Numbered from the stretch's first letter, positions 9,523-19,121 are shown. The stretch is DNA of 54,434 bases from Syntrophomonadaceae bacterium (GCA_012729495.1 JAAYCZ010000214.1:1-54434), one strand, 5' to 3'. Program-made: numbers and translations. Notes: generated by a model from the sequence alone, not told the origin.

Positions 9523-9557
9523 TATAATAGTTTAACAAGCTGAATGATGCTTGTCAA
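9510..9557 (-). promoter_or_regulatory. Sigma-A promoter(s) of glyQS
   Basis: On the minus strand TTGACA (9552-9557) is 17 bp from TAAACT (9529-9534). A second pairing, TTGTTA (9533-9538) with TAAACT (9510-9515), also has a 17-bp spacer. The first -35 box overlaps the recO stop codon, so the glyQS promoter sits at the very end of recO. Confidence 0.6.
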
Positions 9558-10312
9558 TTTTCAAAATGAATCGTCTTCTTGAGCAGACGAATCGTGTTTT
9601 TCAGTTTGAATCTCCGATCCAGATGGTATTCAAGATACTTTTCCAGCAGATATTCGAGTTCTTTCAAAGCGGACGGGCTGACTTTGACCCGGGGAAGAGC
9701 CTGAAATGAGCCTTCGCTGAGCAGCCGCAGCAGGCCCATCGTCTCTCCGCTGATGGTTATAACATCGTTGCCTTCCTCGCAGCAATCCGGACAGACCAGG
9801 CCGCCTTCGGCCAGGCTGAAACGAAATGATGATGACGCTTTCCGGTTGCAGCTTAGGCAGTGGGACAGAACTGGTTTATAACCCAGACTGGCCAGCAGCT
9901 GGGCTTCAAAATACCTGATAAAAAGAGGGTTTAGTCCTTGTTCATTGATAGCACTTAGAACCAGGAGCAACGTCTTGTACAAAGCTGGCAAGGGGATGTT
10001 CTCCAGCAAACTTTTGTCCAGCAGTTCCATTAGGTAAATGCAGTACAGTGATCGTTCCAAATCAGAACGGGAATTGGCATAAAAATCAAGTAGTCTGGCC
10101 TGGGTCAGCAGATCCATTTCCCTGCCCTGATTAAGATGAAGATAGGCATGACAGAAGGGCTGGGCGCAAGCTCGCAAACTGCTCTTGGGTTTCTTGATGC
10201 CTTTGGCTACCGCAGTTATTTTGCCTTTCTTTTCGGTAAAAATGCTCAGCAGCTTATCACTGTCCCTATAATCCCGCTGTCTTAAAATAAATCCCCGGCT
10301 GTTGTAATTCAA
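9554..10312 (-). CDS. recO: DNA repair protein RecO
   Basis: 252 residues with the chosen TTG start at 10310-10312, which has GGAGG eight bases upstream; the frame stays open to a farther TTG at 10336 but without a ribosome site. The N-terminal OB fold begins YNSRGFILRQRDYRDSDKLL, typical of RecO. A zinc-binding set follows, CLSC (152, 155) and CPDC (174, 177). RecO loads RecA onto SSB-coated single-stranded DNA in the RecFOR pathway. It sits between the era region and glyQS as in Bacillus. Confidence 0.96.
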   Translation of the reverse strand: MNYNSRGFILRQRDYRDSDKLLSIFTEKKGKITAVAKGIKKPKSSLRACAQPFCHAYLHLNQGREMDLLTQARLLDFYANSRSDLERSLYCIYLMELLDKSLLENIPLPALYKTLLLVLSAINEQGLNPLFIRYFEAQLLASLGYKPVLSHCLSCNRKASSSFRFSLAEGGLVCPDCCEEGNDVITISGETMGLLRLLSEGSFQALPRVKVSPSALKELEYLLEKYLEYHLDRRFKLKNTIRLLKKTIHFEN

Positions 10313-10378
10313 TCTGCTTTCCTCCCGGCGGCCCAACCCAAAATGATTCTGCTACTATGTCTGTAAACCCCGACCGGT

Positions 10379-11308
10379 TTAATAATCCGGAAATCTAAGC
10401 AGCAGGCTGCTTGTTTTGACCGGTTCATTGACGATTTCCGTCTTTACCCCTATTTCCTGCTGCAGTTTTTGGGCATAAATTCCGGCCCGGGTTGGCTTAA
10501 TGACAGCATAATCAAAGGCGATGTAGGCGATGCAAACATCGTCCAGTCCTAACTGGCGGCAGTATTTGGTTACCAGGTCAGGCTGCTTTATATATTCTTC
10601 ATTGGCATAGATAAATATATACCCGCCGTATTTACTGATACGGGGGCGGCAGTTAACCTTAAAAGGTTCGGGTTCTTCATCGGCAAAATCAAGCCGGTTT
10701 AAAATCTCCCGGCTGATACTCTGCAGTGATGAATCAGTTTTCACCAAACGCCAGCGGGAAACCGTTGCCATTGCCGTAGGGATATGACTGGCGGTGAGGA
10801 TCTCCAGGATTTTGTCCACTCTCATCCCGTCCTGCATATAGCCGTGTACGGCATAACCTCTGAAGGACGGCACAATTATAATATCCGGTGCCAGTCCCAA
10901 GGTCGGCAGGTGATGTCCGCCGTCAAAAACAACCACCCGGTAGGCCTGGTTGCGCAGTACAGGCAGCCAAGCCGAACCTTCCCGACTGGTATGCCATCCA
11001 TCCAGTCCCGAGCATTCAACAATCATTTGCGCATCAGAGCACATAAATTCTTCCATCTGCTGACGGTTGCTCTTCTTAATACCGGGCAAACCGGTGTAAA
11101 TATCAGATCGATTTTGAGCCCCCGGCAATCTGCGCAGCCCCGGGCTATAAAAAATTTTGCTGTCCTGGCTGAGCAGTGGTGTCCGCCCGTAAATCTCAAC
11201 CAGACTTTCGTAGGCAGCAGTATGGACAACCATTTCCGTATTATTGACCATCAATGTTACCAGGCAGACCAGAGATATGACCAGACCGGAAAAGAAAAAC
11301 TTTTTCAC
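10379..11308 (-). CDS. Unrecognised exported or membrane-anchored protein
   Basis: 309 residues, GTG start with a GGAG site 11 bases upstream. Residues 5-22 (FFFSGLVISLVCLVTLMV) form a signal peptide or membrane anchor; the rest is hydrophilic and should lie outside the cytoplasm. I do not recognise the family. Distinctive stretches are YRVVVFDGGHHLPTLGLAPD, a possible alpha/beta core, CSGLDGWHTSREGSAWLP, and a repeated-looking IYANEEYI/IAYIAFDYAVI region. Cysteines are few. It lies 14 bp after deoC and precedes recO on the same strand, so it is probably cotranscribed with them. It is an insertion in the era-recO neighbourhood. A peptidoglycan or spore-envelope role is possible but unsupported. 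Confidence 0.7.
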   Translation of the reverse strand: MKKFFFSGLVISLVCLVTLMVNNTEMVVHTAAYESLVEIYGRTPLLSQDSKIFYSPGLRRLPGAQNRSDIYTGLPGIKKSNRQQMEEFMCSDAQMIVECSGLDGWHTSREGSAWLPVLRNQAYRVVVFDGGHHLPTLGLAPDIIIVPSFRGYAVHGYMQDGMRVDKILEILTASHIPTAMATVSRWRLVKTDSSLQSISREILNRLDFADEEPEPFKVNCRPRISKYGGYIFIYANEEYIKQPDLVTKYCRQLGLDDVCIAYIAFDYAVIKPTRAGIYAQKLQQEIGVKTEIVNEPVKTSSLLLRFPDY

Positions 11309-11322
11309 CGCTGACTGCTCCT

Positions 11323-11991
11323 TTATCTGCCTCCCCTGACTTCATACTCCTCCAAAATTCTGCCCGCATTGCTGCTGCCCAGACGGTCTGCCCCGGCAGC
11401 GATCAGCTGTAATGCAAAATCAAGCTCTCTTATCCCTCCGGCGGCTTTGATTTTCAGTCCGGCAGGACGATGGGCGTTGATAATCTGAATATCCTCCAAA
11501 GATGCCCCCCGGCTGGAAAAACCGGTCGAAGTCTTGATAAAATCCGCTCCGCAGTCACCCAACATACGGGTCAGGGCAATCAACTCGGTATGGCTTAACA
11601 GTGCCGTCTCCACAATTACTTTCAGGATAAAAGAATAGTCGTTTTTAAGCTTTAGAATACTTTTTACTTCTTCTTCCACTTTTCCATAATCACCGTCTTT
11701 TAAGGCCCCGAGGTTAATTACCATATCTAGTTCCTCCGCTCCGTCTTCCAGAGCACAGGCGGCTGAAAAAACCTTGCTGTTCCTACCCTCTGCCCCCAGG
11801 GGAAAACCTATGACCGTACAGAGCCTGACCCCGGTTCCCGGCAAGATTGCCTGTGCCTGAGGCAAACGGCAAGGATGGATGCAAACAGCCGCCATTTGCA
11901 ATCTGGCGGCCTCTTCGCATAGTGCAGCAATATCCTTTTGGGTTGCTTGCGGTTTTAAATTGGTACTGTCCAAGTATGATGCAAGATTCAT
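11323..11991 (-). CDS. deoC: Deoxyribose-phosphate aldolase
   Basis: 222 residues, normal length for DERA. It cleaves 2-deoxyribose-5-phosphate to glyceraldehyde-3-phosphate and acetaldehyde. The Schiff-base lysine lies in ADFIKTSTGF, preceded by KVIVETALL and followed by IKAAGGIRELD and the phosphate-binding ADRLGSSNAGRI. Together with cdd nearby it points to deoxynucleoside salvage. It lies between era and the unrecognised exported gene, all leftward. Confidence 0.97.
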   Translation of the reverse strand: MNLASYLDSTNLKPQATQKDIAALCEEAARLQMAAVCIHPCRLPQAQAILPGTGVRLCTVIGFPLGAEGRNSKVFSAACALEDGAEELDMVINLGALKDGDYGKVEEEVKSILKLKNDYSFILKVIVETALLSHTELIALTRMLGDCGADFIKTSTGFSSRGASLEDIQIINAHRPAGLKIKAAGGIRELDFALQLIAAGADRLGSSNAGRILEEYEVRGGR

Positions 11992-12037
11992 ATATTTCCC
12001 CCGATATATTCTATCAGCAGCGAATCCTGGCCATGAC

Positions 12038-12919
12038 CTACAATCTGTAGCCGAGCTGGTTCAGATTGCCTTCGTTGTCTCGCCAATTCTTCTGTACCTT
12101 GACCCACAGATCCAAATAAACAGAAGCAGACAGCATTTCCTCTATTTCCAGACGTGCTTGTTCGCCGATCTTTTTTAACATCTGCCCGTTTTTGCCGATG
12201 ATAATCCCTTTCTGGGAGTCGCGCTCGGTATGGATCACGGCCCGCACATAAATTTTATCCTCGCCCTGATGCTTGAATTCTTCTATACTGATAGCCAGCG
12301 AATGCGGTACTTCATCACGGGTAAGCAGGAGTGCTTTTTCCCGAATCAGTTCCGACACGATAAATGACAGGGGCTGATCGGTCAAATCGTCGGCCGGATA
12401 ATACAGCGGCCCTTCCGGCAAATATTGAAATGTCTTCTGCAGCAGCATATCAATATTAATTTTTTTATAAGCTGAGACAGGAATACATTCGCTGAAACTG
12501 ATTTCATTCAGAAAGTCCTGGGTAAATTGTTTTATTTTATCTTCTTCTACCAGATCTATTTTGTTGACCAGCAGAAATACCGGCACCCGGACTGATTTTA
12601 ACTGCTCAATGATATACTGTTCGCCGCCGCCGTAAGGCCGGGTGACGTCAGTCATGTAGTAAATCAAGTCCACCTCGTCCAGACTGCGGGTAGAGACCTT
12701 TACCATATATTCTCCAAGCAGATGCTTGGGTTTATGGATCCCGGGAGTATCGACAAAAACGATCTGTCCGTCATCACAGGTATGGACCCCCTGAATCCTG
12801 GTTCTGGTGGTTTGTGGTTTGTCGGAAACAATCGCAATTTTTTCGCCTATTATCGTATTAAGCAGCGTAGACTTGCCCACATTCGGTCTGCCTACGATAC
12901 TTACAAAACCTGATTTCAC
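12038..12919 (-). CDS. era: GTPase Era
   Basis: 293 residues. G1 is GRPNVGKS at 10-17, G3 DTPG at 57-60, G4 NKID at 119-122. The C-terminal KH domain (VIHTERDSQKGIIIGKNGQM) binds the 3' end of 16S rRNA. Era helps 30S assembly and couples it to the cell cycle. GTG start with an AAGGAG site. Neighbours cdd, dgkA and ybeY upstream are the standard order; ybeY and era work in the same rRNA maturation step. Confidence 0.98.
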   Translation of the reverse strand: MKSGFVSIVGRPNVGKSTLLNTIIGEKIAIVSDKPQTTRTRIQGVHTCDDGQIVFVDTPGIHKPKHLLGEYMVKVSTRSLDEVDLIYYMTDVTRPYGGGEQYIIEQLKSVRVPVFLLVNKIDLVEEDKIKQFTQDFLNEISFSECIPVSAYKKINIDMLLQKTFQYLPEGPLYYPADDLTDQPLSFIVSELIREKALLLTRDEVPHSLAISIEEFKHQGEDKIYVRAVIHTERDSQKGIIIGKNGQMLKKIGEQARLEIEEMLSASVYLDLWVKVQKNWRDNEGNLNQLGYRL

Positions 12920-12961
12920 AATTATTTACTCCTTTAATTCCGCTTGTTTTGCCCGGAACTA

Positions 12962-13342
12962 TTATAATGAAAATATCTGCGGCAGCAGCTCTTTTAATTC
13001 ATATTCCCGAAAATCATCGTTTTCATTGCTGATGATGACCCTGATCTGCGGGGAAAACTCGGCCAGAACCTGCAAACAGGCTCCGCAGGGATAAACGTAT
13101 CCAGAACCGCTGGAACAGACTGCTATAGCTGCCAGGTCGCGTTCACCGTCATAAACAGCTTTAAAAACTGCATTGCGTTCAGCACAGACCGTCAAGCCAA
13201 AAGATGAATTCTCAATATTGGCACCTTGATAAATTTTCCCGCTGGCCGTAAGTAATGCTGCCCCTACCTGAAAATTGGAATAAGGTGCATATGCTTTTGA
13301 TTGCGCCTGGCGCGCTTCGCTTATCAACTGAGCAGTGTTCAT
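12962..13342 (-). CDS. cdd: Cytidine deaminase
   Basis: 126 residues, the homotetrameric short form. Zinc ligands and proton shuttle are CAERNAV (Cys53, Glu55) and PCGACLQVL (Cys86, Cys89). It converts cytidine and deoxycytidine to the uridine forms for pyrimidine salvage. ATG start with AAGGAG. It sits between dgkA and era as in Bacillus. Confidence 0.97.
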   Translation of the reverse strand: MNTAQLISEARQAQSKAYAPYSNFQVGAALLTASGKIYQGANIENSSFGLTVCAERNAVFKAVYDGERDLAAIAVCSSGSGYVYPCGACLQVLAEFSPQIRVIISNENDDFREYELKELLPQIFSL

Positions 13343-13360
13343 GGTTTCTCCTTTGCAGCT

Positions 13361-13714
13361 CTAGAATAAGTAGGATCCGAAAATCAACAGACCGATAATT
13401 ACCGCATTGATGGCAGCCAGTAAAACTGCTCCGGCCGCCAGATTCTTGGCCTGTTTGGCCAAGGGATGGTATTCGCGGGTCACCAGATCAACGGTTTTCT
13501 CAATCGCGGTATTAACGGTTTCGGCAGCCAGAACCAGAAAAATAGTTATCGTTATGATAGCCCATTCCCAGCAATTTATTCCTAGCCACCATCCCGTCAT
13601 GACGGCCATCAGCGCTGCAAAAATATGGATCTTCATGTTTCTGCCGCTTACAATAGCGGTTATAATTCCGCGGATTGCGTATGCAAAGCTTGCCCGCAAA
13701 GTGCCTTTACCCAT
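13361..13714 (-). CDS. dgkA: Undecaprenol/diacylglycerol kinase (DgkA family)
   Basis: 117 residues with three membrane segments. The family signature is AAETVNTAIEKTVDL, with catalytic and metal-binding Glu residues, followed by HPLAKQAKNLAAGAVL. In Gram-positive bacteria this enzyme mainly phosphorylates undecaprenol to recycle the cell-wall lipid carrier. It begins 9 bp after ybeY in a tight cluster. Confidence 0.95.
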   Translation of the reverse strand: MGKGTLRASFAYAIRGIITAIVSGRNMKIHIFAALMAVMTGWWLGINCWEWAIITITIFLVLAAETVNTAIEKTVDLVTREYHPLAKQAKNLAAGAVLLAAINAVIIGLLIFGSYLF

Positions 13715-13723
13715 CTATTGATT

Positions 13724-14194
13724 CTACCTCTCCAGCTTGGCCGCTTGCAATATCTTTTTCTCCAGTTCGCGCATTACTTTTTCCTCGGCTTCGTTTTCAT
13801 GATCATATCCCAAGAGGTGTAAAAGCCCGTGGGCTACCAGAAATCCTAATTCACGTTCGAAACTATGTCCGTACTCCTTGCTTTGTTCGACTGCCTTTTC
13901 CAGCGATATGACAATATCCCCCAGTACATTTACTTCATTGGTAAAAGTAAACGCCGGTTCACCCTCGGTTAATTCATTCATGGCAAAGGACAGAACATCC
14001 GTAGCTGAATTGACATTTCGATAAACATAATTAAGATCTTTAATATAACTATTATCCACCAGAAGGATGCTAAGTTCTGTATTTTTGGGAATGCTGCCCA
14101 ATTTGGCAATGGTTTTGACAACTTTCAGAATGACCTGCTGTACATCCCGGTTGTAATTGACCTTGTCCTGCTGGTTTATTATCATTGTGTCCAT
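13724..14194 (-). CDS. ybeY: Endoribonuclease YbeY (16S rRNA maturation)
   Basis: 156 residues. The zinc motif HGLLHLLGYDHE near residue 118 identifies YbeY, which takes part in 16S rRNA 3' processing and ribosome quality control. The central SATDVLSFAM segment is also typical. Its ATG directly abuts the pgpH stop, and its AAGGAGG site lies inside the end of pgpH. Confidence 0.97.
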   Translation of the reverse strand: MDTMIINQQDKVNYNRDVQQVILKVVKTIAKLGSIPKNTELSILLVDNSYIKDLNYVYRNVNSATDVLSFAMNELTEGEPAFTFTNEVNVLGDIVISLEKAVEQSKEYGHSFERELGFLVAHGLLHLLGYDHENEAEEKVMRELEKKILQAAKLER

Positions 14195-16351
14195 TTAAAC
14201 CTTCCTCCTTGTCAATTCCTCGGCGATAATATCAGGATACTCGATGCGTCTATGATACACTCCCTCCAAAACTCGGACAAATGTTGCGGTAATAATGTCC
14301 AGATCCCGGAAAGTGAGATCACATTCTTCAAGTTGCCCATCATTCAGCTTGTCCCGTATAATTTTACGCACCATGTCTCTGATTTTTTCATTGGTAGGAT
14401 CAGGAATTGAACGGACTGCTGCCTCAGTTGCATCAGCCAGCATAACCAGGGCCACTTCCTTGCTCTGCGGTTTGGGTCCTTCGTAACGGAAATTCTCTTC
14501 ATTAGTATGTTCCCCTCCGTCCTCCTCAAGCGCCCGGCCATAAAAGTATTTGGTCAGGCTGGTACCGTGATGTCCAGCGATAAATTCCATAATAGGCTGG
14601 GGCAAATGCTTGTCCCTGGCCATTTCCAGTCCTTCCTTGACATGGGAGGTGATGATTAGAGCACTTAACGCCGGTGCAATTTTGGCATGGGGGTCAATGC
14701 CTCCCTGCTGATTCTCCACAAAATACTCAGGTCTTTTAGTCTTACCGATATCATGGTAATAAGCCCCAACCCTTACCAGCAAGGCATTTGCACCTATGGT
14801 TTCCGCTGCCGCCTCAGCCAGATTGCCAACCATCAGACTGTGATGATAAGTCCCCGGCGCCTCCAGCAGCAGGCGTCTCAGCAGATATTGATTAGGATTG
14901 GATAATTCCAGCAGTCTGATCATACTGGTGATCGAAAATGCCGATTCCAGGTAAGGAAGAAAACCAATCATCAGAATCGCTGACAGAAGTCCGCTGACGG
15001 TTCCGATAATAATGGCCAGTACCGCCAGATTGAGACTGAATTTACCAGCCAGCAAAGACATGGTTACAATCGTAGTTATGTTGGCTCCAGCCAGATAGAT
15101 TCCGGATCGGGCCAGGTCAGAAGTCTGGCTGAGGCCGGATACTCTGAAAACTCCAATTGTTCCGCTGACCATGGCCACGATCACATAAGCCAGTTGATTG
15201 CCGCCAAAAAGCATCCCTACATATAGGGCCATAATTACAGTCATAAAATAAGCCAATTTGCCGTTGATGAGGATAGCAATCAGCATAGAGCCCGCTGCAA
15301 CCGGTGCCAGATAACCGGTCATGGCATTTATGTTGGGCCGGTTGGGTATTTCCACAATGGTTACCAACCTGGCCAAAAGTATAACCAGGACAAAAATCAA
15401 ACCCAACAGCAGCAACAGCTTTTCTTCATTATAAACTTTGTGGTGATTTTGCTTTATATACTCCAACGTGAGGAAAAAGAGCAGCAAAATAAACAGAATC
15501 GTACCGATGAGGGTGAGGGCATAGCTTTCGCTCCTTTGTATACCCAGTTGCTCCAGTACTGATATCTGCTCAGATGTAACCCTTTCGCCTTCACGGACGA
15601 TAATCTCTCCGGCTTTTACATTCTTCTGTACCGGTTTAACCGCATTGCGGGCTTCATTCATCGCTTTTTCTGTCGTTTCCTGATCATATATCATATTAGG
15701 CCGGACTGTTTTTATGGCGATCAGGTCTATGATATTCTCGGCTGCAGGCGCAAAACCAAGCTGATTGATCTGCAGCGATATTTCATTGTATGTCCCTTCC
15801 AGAGCTTCATCGGTAATCGGCTTTTCCATGGCATGATCGACCATGCTCAGGGTAGCCGTTTCCATCTTTTCCAGATCATCAAGATTGGCGTTAAGAAGAT
15901 ACTGCGTCAATTCCTTGTAATTAACGTTGAGGGGATGGTTGGTGTTGTTGGCCGCCTTCAAAATCTTCTGCAAGCTGTCCTTGCGGTCAGATTTATCACT
16001 GTTTAGAACTTCTTTGATGCTGGCATAGATGCCGTTGACTTCGTCGCGGGCATTGACCAAGGCATAATTATCCTCTTGGTAAATCTTTTGAACCCTTGAT
16101 GCAGCCTGCTGTCTTAATTCTGCGGTCTGTTTTTCATCTACTACTACCGCATTAATTTCTGATACAATATCACGTTTGGATACTTCATCCGTGTGTAAAC
16201 TGACCTGCTGAGGAATAAAACTGCTAAACATAACGAAAAACGTGATTGCAAAAAAGACGGCCAGCGCCAATATTTTTCTCACGATTTGGTTTTTCCATAC
16301 CACAGACAATTTATCAGCAAAAAAGTATTTCAATATATTGCTTAGCTTCAT
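14195..16351 (-). CDS. pgpH: Cyclic-di-AMP phosphodiesterase PgpH (7TM-HD)
   Basis: 718 residues. One N-terminal membrane helix (about 25-45) is followed by a large extracellular sensor domain, seven membrane helices (about 275-480) and a cytoplasmic HD domain. The HD site runs from YHHSLMVGNLAEAA (502) through YYHDIGKTKRP (His533-Asp534) to GHHGTS (593-598). The family hydrolyses c-di-AMP and influences potassium and cell-wall homeostasis. It lies between phoH and ybeY, the usual Firmicute position. Confidence 0.96.
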   Translation of the reverse strand: MKLSNILKYFFADKLSVVWKNQIVRKILALAVFFAITFFVMFSSFIPQQVSLHTDEVSKRDIVSEINAVVVDEKQTAELRQQAASRVQKIYQEDNYALVNARDEVNGIYASIKEVLNSDKSDRKDSLQKILKAANNTNHPLNVNYKELTQYLLNANLDDLEKMETATLSMVDHAMEKPITDEALEGTYNEISLQINQLGFAPAAENIIDLIAIKTVRPNMIYDQETTEKAMNEARNAVKPVQKNVKAGEIIVREGERVTSEQISVLEQLGIQRSESYALTLIGTILFILLLFFLTLEYIKQNHHKVYNEEKLLLLLGLIFVLVILLARLVTIVEIPNRPNINAMTGYLAPVAAGSMLIAILINGKLAYFMTVIMALYVGMLFGGNQLAYVIVAMVSGTIGVFRVSGLSQTSDLARSGIYLAGANITTIVTMSLLAGKFSLNLAVLAIIIGTVSGLLSAILMIGFLPYLESAFSITSMIRLLELSNPNQYLLRRLLLEAPGTYHHSLMVGNLAEAAAETIGANALLVRVGAYYHDIGKTKRPEYFVENQQGGIDPHAKIAPALSALIITSHVKEGLEMARDKHLPQPIMEFIAGHHGTSLTKYFYGRALEEDGGEHTNEENFRYEGPKPQSKEVALVMLADATEAAVRSIPDPTNEKIRDMVRKIIRDKLNDGQLEECDLTFRDLDIITATFVRVLEGVYHRRIEYPDIIAEELTRRKV

Positions 16352-16455
16352 GCAAAAAACGCTCCTTAATTATCTGGGATATCGAACCAGGCGGTACTTT
16401 CTTATGCTGCCGCTATCCCTTAAGGTTTTACCGGCAATGGTATTATCCATAAGGT

Positions 16456-17409
16456 TTATTTAAGCAATTCGTAAGCATTGATAATTTTCTGTACCAAAGG
16501 ATGGCGTACCACATCTTCTTTGCCCAAATATTCGAATGAAATACCTGGAATCGAAGACAGTATCTTCTGTATTTCAATCAAGCCGGATTGTTCGTCCGCC
16601 GGCAAATCAACCTGGGTTATGTCCCCGGTGATAACCATTTTGGAACCAAAACCCAGCCGGGTCAGAAACATTTTCATTTGCTGCGGAGTTGTATTCTGGG
16701 CTTCGTCAAGAATGATAAAAGCATTATTTAAAGTACGGCCCCGCATATAGGCCAGCGGTGCTATTTCGATAATGTTTTTCTCCAGATAACGCTGGGTAAC
16801 ATCTACTCCTAGTATATCAAAAAGGCTGTCATAAAGAGGACGCAGATAGGGATTTACTTTTTCGATTAAATCACCCGGCAAAAAGCCCAATTTTTCACCT
16901 GCTTCAACCGCGGGCCGAACGAGTATGATTCGTTCCACTTCCTTGTTACGCAAAGCCCGTACCGCCATCACCACTGATAAATAAGTTTTGCCGGTGCCCG
17001 CCGGGCCAATCGAAAAAACGATATCGTCCCGCAATATGGCCTGGATATATTTTTTCTGTCCTATGGTTCTGGCCTTGACGGCTTTGCCCCGGGCAGTACT
17101 CAATATGGTGGCCGAAACGATATCCTGATGACGGGGGGCATCACCTTTCTGCAAAAGGTTGTCCACATAAATGATATCGTTAATATTTAAGGCTTGTTCA
17201 TTTTCTACAATATCAATCAGACCATGAACTAATTTCACCGTATGGTCAACAGCAGTTTCTTCCCCGCGAATAATTAATTCTGAACCTCGGGCAACGATAT
17301 CAGCATTACTGATATCCTGCAGATGTTTTAAATTGGTATCACCGGTTCCGAAAAATACTGCTGCCTGCTGATTATCTGTGATGGTAATCTTTGCTTCCTT
17401 GGTCGACAA
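16456..17409 (-). CDS. phoH: PhoH-like ATPase
   Basis: 317 residues. An N-terminal KH-like part is followed by an ATPase core with Walker A GPAGTGKT (135-142), Walker B FIILDEAQN, and VITGDITQVDLP. Members are linked to RNA handling and are cotranscribed with ybeY in many bacteria. The start is TTG at 17407-17409 with AGGAGG eight bases upstream. Downstream are pgpH and ybeY, upstream yqfD. Confidence 0.95.
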   Translation of the reverse strand: MSTKEAKITITDNQQAAVFFGTGDTNLKHLQDISNADIVARGSELIIRGEETAVDHTVKLVHGLIDIVENEQALNINDIIYVDNLLQKGDAPRHQDIVSATILSTARGKAVKARTIGQKKYIQAILRDDIVFSIGPAGTGKTYLSVVMAVRALRNKEVERIILVRPAVEAGEKLGFLPGDLIEKVNPYLRPLYDSLFDILGVDVTQRYLEKNIIEIAPLAYMRGRTLNNAFIILDEAQNTTPQQMKMFLTRLGFGSKMVITGDITQVDLPADEQSGLIEIQKILSSIPGISFEYLGKEDVVRHPLVQKIINAYELLK

Positions 17410-17482
17410 ATAAGCATCCTCCTATTGTCAAAACATCATTTGGCTACAATTATAGCATAAGCATTGGCAAGGTACTAATTTC

Positions 17483-18694
17483 TTATTCAATCGGCTGTAC
17501 CCTTGATATATCTTCGATACTTTCAATCGCGATCTTGATGCGCACCAAATTATCACTGGGTGATGATAGCACTTCTATATAGGAATCGCTGATCTGTACA
17601 TCCGGGCGGATTTTCCGGCGCAGGTTGTTGAAACCGTTTTCACGGGCAATTTCAGTTGCTCGGGCTTCAGTGTATATCTGCACTTTCTTTTCCTGCTCAT
17701 GATACTGATTTATATAAATTCCCCATATACCAAGCGGTGTATTTATCTTTACAGGTTTACTGGCCAATTTATAGAAACCGTCAGGGGAGAGCTTCGCTTT
17801 TTTTAAACCTAATTCCTTCCAGGGAGTGGTTAATTTTATTTCCCATGCCTTTTTGCCGGTCAATATTTTTGTTTCCAGCCGGCGCGGGCATTCTCCGTAA
17901 CCCTCGTACCAGGTGCGTGCTTTAATCGTTCCCCTCGCCCTTACGAAGGAAGGTTCCTCCGGGGCTCCAATCTCGCTATCCTCAGTAATTTCAGGCTCAG
18001 GCTCAGGTGGATAGACTATACCTGAAATAAGAATGTCTCCGTGGCCGACTACCTGACCACGCTTGACGATAGCCTGCCCCTCCAGAACCAGAATATCTTC
18101 AACCACCCCGTCGCGGTCGGCAACAATATGGCAGGGTCCATAAAAATCATCATCAGGCCAGACCTTTTCCACTACCCTGATGTGGGCCTTAACCCCCCGC
18201 AGTTCACATTGCGCATACGTTAAGCGGGGTAGTTCACGCAGCATGGCCTTTTCGACCTCGCTGCAACTGAATTTCCACTTGCCGCTGCCCTGATACAAGC
18301 CGTTGCGGGCCGCACTTTGCAGGATTTGTTTGCTATCCACCACCTTATTGCCGTCAACCTCAATAAACCAAACGAATAAAGATAAAACATACAAGGCCAG
18401 TATAAAAACTGCAGCTCCGCCTAAAAATCCTATCCGCCTCCGTGCTTTCGTTTTTAAAAAAGGCAGTCCTCTTTTGGATGCAATCTCCAGCTCGAAATCA
18501 TTTTCTTCAGCAATCGCCTGAAAGGCTTGTAGGGCGCTGCTGCGGATACGCAGGTAAAGATTATTGCCCTGCCATTTTATATCCCAAATATATATTCCCC
18601 TGCTTAAGGCCAGATTGATAATCCGTTCCTGGTTTTTCCCTTTTACCAGCAAGGTAATGACCCCGCCGAGACTATTGAAAAACTTGTTTATCAT
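17483..18694 (-). CDS. yqfD: Sporulation protein YqfD
   Basis: 403 residues. A cytoplasmic N-terminal part (about 1-88) is followed by a transmembrane helix (about 90-112) and an extracellular domain to the C-terminus, the YqfD/SpoIV layout. It is conserved in endospore formers next to yqfC and is expressed in the mother cell in Bacillus. ATG start with AAGGAGG. It ends 74 bp before phoH. Confidence 0.93.
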   Translation of the reverse strand: MINKFFNSLGGVITLLVKGKNQERIINLALSRGIYIWDIKWQGNNLYLRIRSSALQAFQAIAEENDFELEIASKRGLPFLKTKARRRIGFLGGAAVFILALYVLSLFVWFIEVDGNKVVDSKQILQSAARNGLYQGSGKWKFSCSEVEKAMLRELPRLTYAQCELRGVKAHIRVVEKVWPDDDFYGPCHIVADRDGVVEDILVLEGQAIVKRGQVVGHGDILISGIVYPPEPEPEITEDSEIGAPEEPSFVRARGTIKARTWYEGYGECPRRLETKILTGKKAWEIKLTTPWKELGLKKAKLSPDGFYKLASKPVKINTPLGIWGIYINQYHEQEKKVQIYTEARATEIARENGFNNLRRKIRPDVQISDSYIEVLSSPSDNLVRIKIAIESIEDISRVQPIE

Positions 18695-18708
18695 TCTGCC
18701 CTCCTTGA

Positions 18709-18987
18709 TCAGTCAACAAATTTGCAGGTGCTGATGTCGCCCTCGATTTTTATTTCATCCGGCAGCAGCGCCTTAATTTCCAGCTGATTGCCCAATATTT
18801 CCAAAAATCCCCGGCTAAGGTTGATGCGCAGGCGCTGACTGCTGAATTCAATGATGCCGCGATGATTTTCCAGATATAATTCACTTCTGCCAATCAGGGT
18901 AATTTTGGGAATATCCAAAACCAGATCCTTTGGTATTTCCAGGAGATCTGCCATCGCCCGGTTGATAATATCTTTGCTTTTTTCCAC
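18709..18987 (-). CDS. yqfC: Sporulation protein YqfC
   Basis: 92 residues from a GTG start at 18985-18987 with GAGGAGG seven bases upstream; an in-frame upstream extension lacks a ribosome site. The protein has the short YabP/YqfC beta-rich fold (ITLIGRSELYLENHRGIIEF) used in spore-coat or spore-envelope proteins. It precedes yqfD by 14 bp and the pair is conserved in spore formers. Confidence 0.93.
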   Translation of the reverse strand: MEKSKDIINRAMADLLEIPKDLVLDIPKITLIGRSELYLENHRGIIEFSSQRLRINLSRGFLEILGNQLEIKALLPDEIKIEGDISTCKFVD

Positions 18988-19121
18988 TTTTATGCCTCCT
19001 CGAACAGGATGAACCTGTTGCCCTATCAATGCAAATATATGCCTTATACTGGATTTCCATGCTTTCAATAAATAAGGGCAGACCCTGGAACAGACTACCT
19101 AAAAAACGAGATTATGCGGAC

